Under the pieces are notes generated by a model, which saw only the letters and a program-made list of their open reading frames with translations, ran no database searches and was not told where the DNA came from. 12,049 bases of DNA from Larix sibirica. Taxonomy: Eukaryota > Streptophyta > Pinopsida > Pinales > Pinaceae. The stretch covers positions 21,473-33,521 of the forward strand of contig NWUY0300022875.1 in the NCBI GenBank assembly GCA_004151065.3. Direction: 5' to 3'. Shown piece by piece: positions 9,623 through 12,049 of this stretch; within the stretch, counting starts at the first letter, position 1; each line of letters begins with the position of its first letter. A program made the position numbers and the translations under genes.

Positions 9623-10066
9623 GTCAATCATGTCTACAGAAAACTGGGTTATTCTTTTCCTCCTTTCACATTTGTCCACTGTAAGGAGTTCATGGGTCAT
9701 CAGCAGGGACGCAATATTTGTACAAGACTAGGATATGAGAATCCAGTTTCTAGAATGCTGGAAATTTTACAGTTACACAACATGCAAAGTGTTTGGGTTG
9801 ATCACTGCTTCGAGGCGTTTGGTCTTGTTTTGTCATCTATTAGTGGATGGTCTGTTGTTTACTCTGGGGATACAAGGCCATGCGAAAAGCTTATAAAAGC
9901 AGGAATGGGATGCACATTACTGATCCATGAAGCCACTTTTGAGGATAAATTTGAAAGTCATGCGAGGGTGAAACGGCATAGTACTGTTTCAGAGGCGATA
10001 GAAGTGGGTGAGCAAATGGGCGCTCGGCATATTATTCTCACACATTTCAGTAATAGGTCTCCAAAG
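9623..10066 (+). CDS. TRZ (ELAC2-type): tRNase Z long form, second visible coding exon (catalytic core)
   Basis: This exon of 148 codons continues the catalytic lactamase domain in phase 0 after the 5.2 kb intron. The acceptor is GTTTTCCAG ending at 9622 and the donor is AAG|GTAGTT after 10066. It opens VNHVYRKLGYSF, equivalent to the stretch that follows the VxGP..L region in the family. It then carries VDHCFEAFG (metal-binding His at 9803-9805), YSGDTRPC (bridging Asp at 9869-9871), LLIHEATFED (His at 9926-9928), RHSTVSEAI (the conserved HST, His at 9977-9979) and LTHFSNRSPK (last metal-binding His at 10043-10045). All metal ligands expected of an active tRNase Z are present. LTHFSNRSPK differs slightly from the usual LTHFSQRYPK. 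The domain is compact here, with no long insert between VDHC and GDTRP. Confidence 0.92.
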
Positions 10067-10251
10067 GTAGTTGTTGCATATGTGATTAGTAGGACAGCTC
10101 GATTGAGCATTTTGTTCTATTTTTGGGTTGTTTTCTCTCCGAAAAAAGAGGATGAATTTTTGTGATGCTAATTATATAGCAGTCCATAGATCTATTGGCT
10201 TCTTTATTTTTTGCCATTTGCCATTTTATATCTTGTTCATTGCTCCTGCAG
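10067..10251 (+). other. 185-bp intron of the tRNase Z gene
   Basis: The donor is GTAGTT and the acceptor CTGCAG, with a T-rich tract before the acceptor. The intron is phase 0 and lies just after the LTHFSNRSPK codons. If retained, translation would stop at 10163-10165 and lose the tail. Confidence 0.85.
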
Positions 10252-10740
10252 GTAATGGGAATTGATATCCCAAAAAATGGAAGTGTGTCCTTGGCTTATG
10301 ATGGCATGGTAGCATGTAGCTCTCATCTTCTTGCACTTCCTGGACTAACACAGTGCCTGGCCGGTTTATTTGCTGAAGAAAATAGCAATATAGCACACCA
10401 GGGTTCAAACACAAACTTAAACCAGTCAAAACAATCTCTGGGAACTTCTAGCAGAGGACCAAGTAAATTACTGGAAGTAGTTTGGGATCCATCAGACAAT
10501 GAAAGGATGACCAATGAAACTTTAGGTCACACTAGTACTGCCATTCATTCCATGAAATCACTATATTCAGAACAGTGCTGCCATCCAAAGCATATTAGTT
10601 GGAATGATTCAGAATCTGAAGACGATTGTTTAGGTGACACTAACAAGGCCATTCCTTCCATGAAAGCACCATCTTCAGAACAGAGCTGCCTTCCGAAGCA
10701 TATTAGATGGAATGAATCAGAATCTGAAGATGACGTTTAG
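10252..10740 (+). CDS. TRZ (ELAC2-type): tRNase Z long form, terminal coding exon with repeated acidic tail
   Basis: The last exon has 162 codons and a TAG stop at 10738-10740. Its acceptor is GCTCCTGCAG ending at 10251. The first part (VMGIDIPKNGSVSLAYDGM, then LLALPGLTQCLAGLF) matches the family's closing segment, where a long-form tRNase Z normally ends soon after a phrase like 'AFDLM..N..DLP.LP'. Here the protein runs on about 115 residues more in a Ser/Asn/Asp/Glu-rich tail. The tail includes two copies of a 36-codon unit with the pattern SEQxCxPKHIxWNxSESEDD, and a weaker related phrase, WDPSDNE, just before. The tail is likely disordered; its role is unknown. The second unit is one base short, which creates the stop; a third unit follows in another frame. 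The ATG at 10195 is intronic and is not a start. Confidence 0.85.
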   Translation, partial: VMGIDIPKNGSVSLAYDGMVACSSHLLALPGLTQCLAGLFAEENSNIAHQGSNTNLNQSKQSLGTSSRGPSKLLEVVWDPSDNERMTNETLGHTSTAIHSMKSLYSEQCCHPKHISWNDSESEDDCLGDTNKAIPSMKAPSSEQSCLPKHIRWNESESEDDV

Positions 10741-10843
10741 GTGATGCTAGCAAGACCATTCCTCCCTTGAAATCACCATATTCAGAGCAGTGCTGCCTTC
10801 TGAAGCATATTAGATGGAATAATTTAGAATCTGAAGACGATTG
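10521..10843 (+). repeat. three tandem copies of a 108-bp coding repeat, spanning the stop codon
   Basis: Units start with TTTAGGT at 10521, 10629 and 10736. The first is 108 bp (36 codons), the second 107 bp and the third 108 bp. Units 2 and 3 are about 85% identical by eye. Each encodes an SEQxC....KHIxW and SEDD pattern. Because unit 2 lacks one base (GACG-TTTAG against GATTGTTTAG in unit 1), the frame meets TAG at 10738-10740. Unit 3 stays open in the shifted frame until TGA at 10842-10844. Confidence 0.9.
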
Positions 10844-11560
10844 ATGATGTCTCTGTGCTTGAAATGTGAATGAATGTGACAACTATCTCTGAGATCAAGT
10901 CTGGCTATTGGTTTCCAAGAAGTGGATCTGAGCTAGTGACAATGGTGCGGCAGTGTACTGGGCTTGTGAGATGCATAAGCTACAAAAGATCATTGTTTAC
11001 TCTAGTTTATGGTGCTTAATTGGGACAACTCATAACGTGCCAGGCAAGTGAGAAATCTCTCGGTTAAGTTACCGTGCTGATGTTGGGTGGTGTACACTGT
11101 ATCCTGCAATGAAGTGCATGTCCAGTAGTGCGAGAATACTAAATACAAGTAGGATCCATGGTAAGCATGTCTCAACTTTGAAATCTAGGATCGATACCTC
11201 TGAATTTGATTTTCCTCTACACTTCGTTTACTTCATTGATATCAGAAATTATTTCAGTTCAGTAACCCTTCGCTGAATGGAGCATGAGCTTGTGAAGTAT
11301 GCCTTGCAGAGAGGAGCTTTCTATTATGGTTCAATGATTTTAAATAGATGGACAAAGTGGGTTGGTATTCCTTTTGTGCAATAGGTTCGTGCCATTCTGG
11401 CTGTTCGTTTCAGTCTCCTATAATGGTGGTGGAGGAAAAAATAGCGGGATCCAACATTAAATGTTAATATGTGAACATTTGTATTATATGACCAATATGA
11501 TAGTGTTAGTTCATTTGATCAATATGTAACCACTAATCATTGATGTTAAGTTAGTGTTAG
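10741..11560 (+). other. 3' UTR and downstream flank of the tRNase Z gene
   Basis: The first hundred bases are the out-of-frame third tail repeat. Beyond that no long reading frame, RNA gene or known element is visible. I see no canonical AATAAA poly(A) signal; plant signals are often degenerate, so the transcript end cannot be placed. Confidence 0.5.
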
Positions 11561-11566
11561 ATTTTG

Positions 11567-11726
11567 AAATCACTTTAATTGGTATATTAAAGGTAATATA
11601 AATGCTGTAGCAAAAGTTGATTTACTTGAGAGCGAGTTGTGCATGGTAAAATCACTTTAATTGGTATATTAAAGGTAATATAAATGCTGTAGCAAAAGTT
11701 GATTTACCTGAGAGCGAGTTGTGCAT
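11567..11726 (+). repeat. recent 78-bp direct duplication
   Basis: Bases 11567-11644 recur at 11649-11726 with one difference (T at 11626, C at 11708). The copies are separated by GGTA, giving an 82-bp period. The near identity suggests a recent tandem duplication. It lies about 0.8 kb beyond the tRNase Z stop and has no coding content. Confidence 0.97.
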
Positions 11727-12049
11727 CGGCAGCCTACCTCTTGCTAGGCCGCTGTCTTTTTTTTTTTTGCATCTTGATATAATGTTACTTATTCTCTCCA
11801 TTATTGTTTATTTATTATGTTTGCTTGGTCACAATATGATTTTCTTACAGACTGTAGGAAATTGTTTCAGTAGTTGTAATTGCACAGAGTGTTGCGAGGT
11901 GCTCTATAGCCCAGTATGGGGGAGATGTTGTCACATAAGTAACATACGTGACTGTCTATTGGGCAACATATGTCGGCTTACTTTGTCCATTGGGTCTAGC
12001 CTGGGGAAATGAGAGGAGTGTTATGCTTCCCACTCGGGATCAATTCCCG
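11727..12049 (+). other. right flank with a T12 run and a weak LTR-like edge
   Basis: A run of twelve T lies at 11757-11768. GTATGGGGGAGA followed by TGTTGTCACATAAG (11914-11939) resembles a polypurine tract and TG LTR start; the window ends too soon to test this. The open frame here (11719-12012) has no recognisable protein content. Confidence 0.3.

Noticed and set aside
10195-10251. Separate gene starting at the ATG at 10195
   Set aside because: The 19 residues before 10252 are intronic: the acceptor CTGCAG precedes sequence that matches the tRNase Z end in phase 0.
11161-11850. 3' UTR intron from GTAAGC (11161) to TTTCTTACAG (11850)
   Set aside because: Both sites look usable but nothing links them; without transcript data this is chance-level evidence.
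1-12049. CRISPR array, bacterial operon, or organellar insertion
   Set aside because: No regular spacer-repeat series, no Shine-Dalgarno-led gene cluster and no plastid or mitochondrial gene were seen.

Overview
The window looks like nuclear DNA of a seed plant, most likely one with a large, repeat-rich genome such as a gymnosperm. The evidence is an interrupted gene with GT-AG introns, one of them about 5.2 kb. Its introns and flanks are AT-rich and hold decayed retroelements: an antisense LINE-type RNase H, a tRNA-derived SINE and possible LTR edges. There is no sign of bacterial or organellar organisation. The organism call is inference.

The only convincing gene is on the + strand, from 2431 to 10740, and its 5' end lies outside the window. 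It encodes a long-form tRNase Z (ELAC2 / plant TRZ family), the metallo-beta-lactamase endonuclease that removes 3' trailers from tRNA precursors. Three coding exons can be read: 2431-4375, 9623-10066 and 10252-10740. They join in phase 0 and give 958 residues. Together they contain the long-form PxKxR region, HxHxDH, the later metal-binding His and Asp, HEATF, HST and the final LTHFS histidine. Two things are odd: a charged, Ser-rich insert of about 180 residues with basic NLS-like patches in the N-terminal half, and a C-terminal tail of 36-codon tandem repeats. A one-base deletion in the tail moves the stop upstream, so a third repeat unit now lies in the 3' UTR.

Region by region: 1-2430 is intron and decayed repeat, with a broken minus-strand reading frame at about 290-1330, weak repeats with a period near 85 bp, and a polypurine/LTR-like edge near 1881. 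2431-4375 is the large first visible exon. 4376-9622 is the long intron; it holds a perfect 12-bp inverted repeat at 5433-5470, a dead LINE 3' region on the minus strand at 6240-6890, a tandemly duplicated coding-like fragment at 6933-7383 and a SINE on the minus strand at 8615-8840. 9623-10740 holds the last two exons. 10741-12049 is 3' UTR and flank, with a nearly exact 78-bp direct duplication at 11567-11726 and another weak LTR-like edge near 11914.

I did not find a multi-gene system. The most novel points are the expanded tRNase Z architecture with its frameshifted repeat tail and the layered retroelement debris in its intron.
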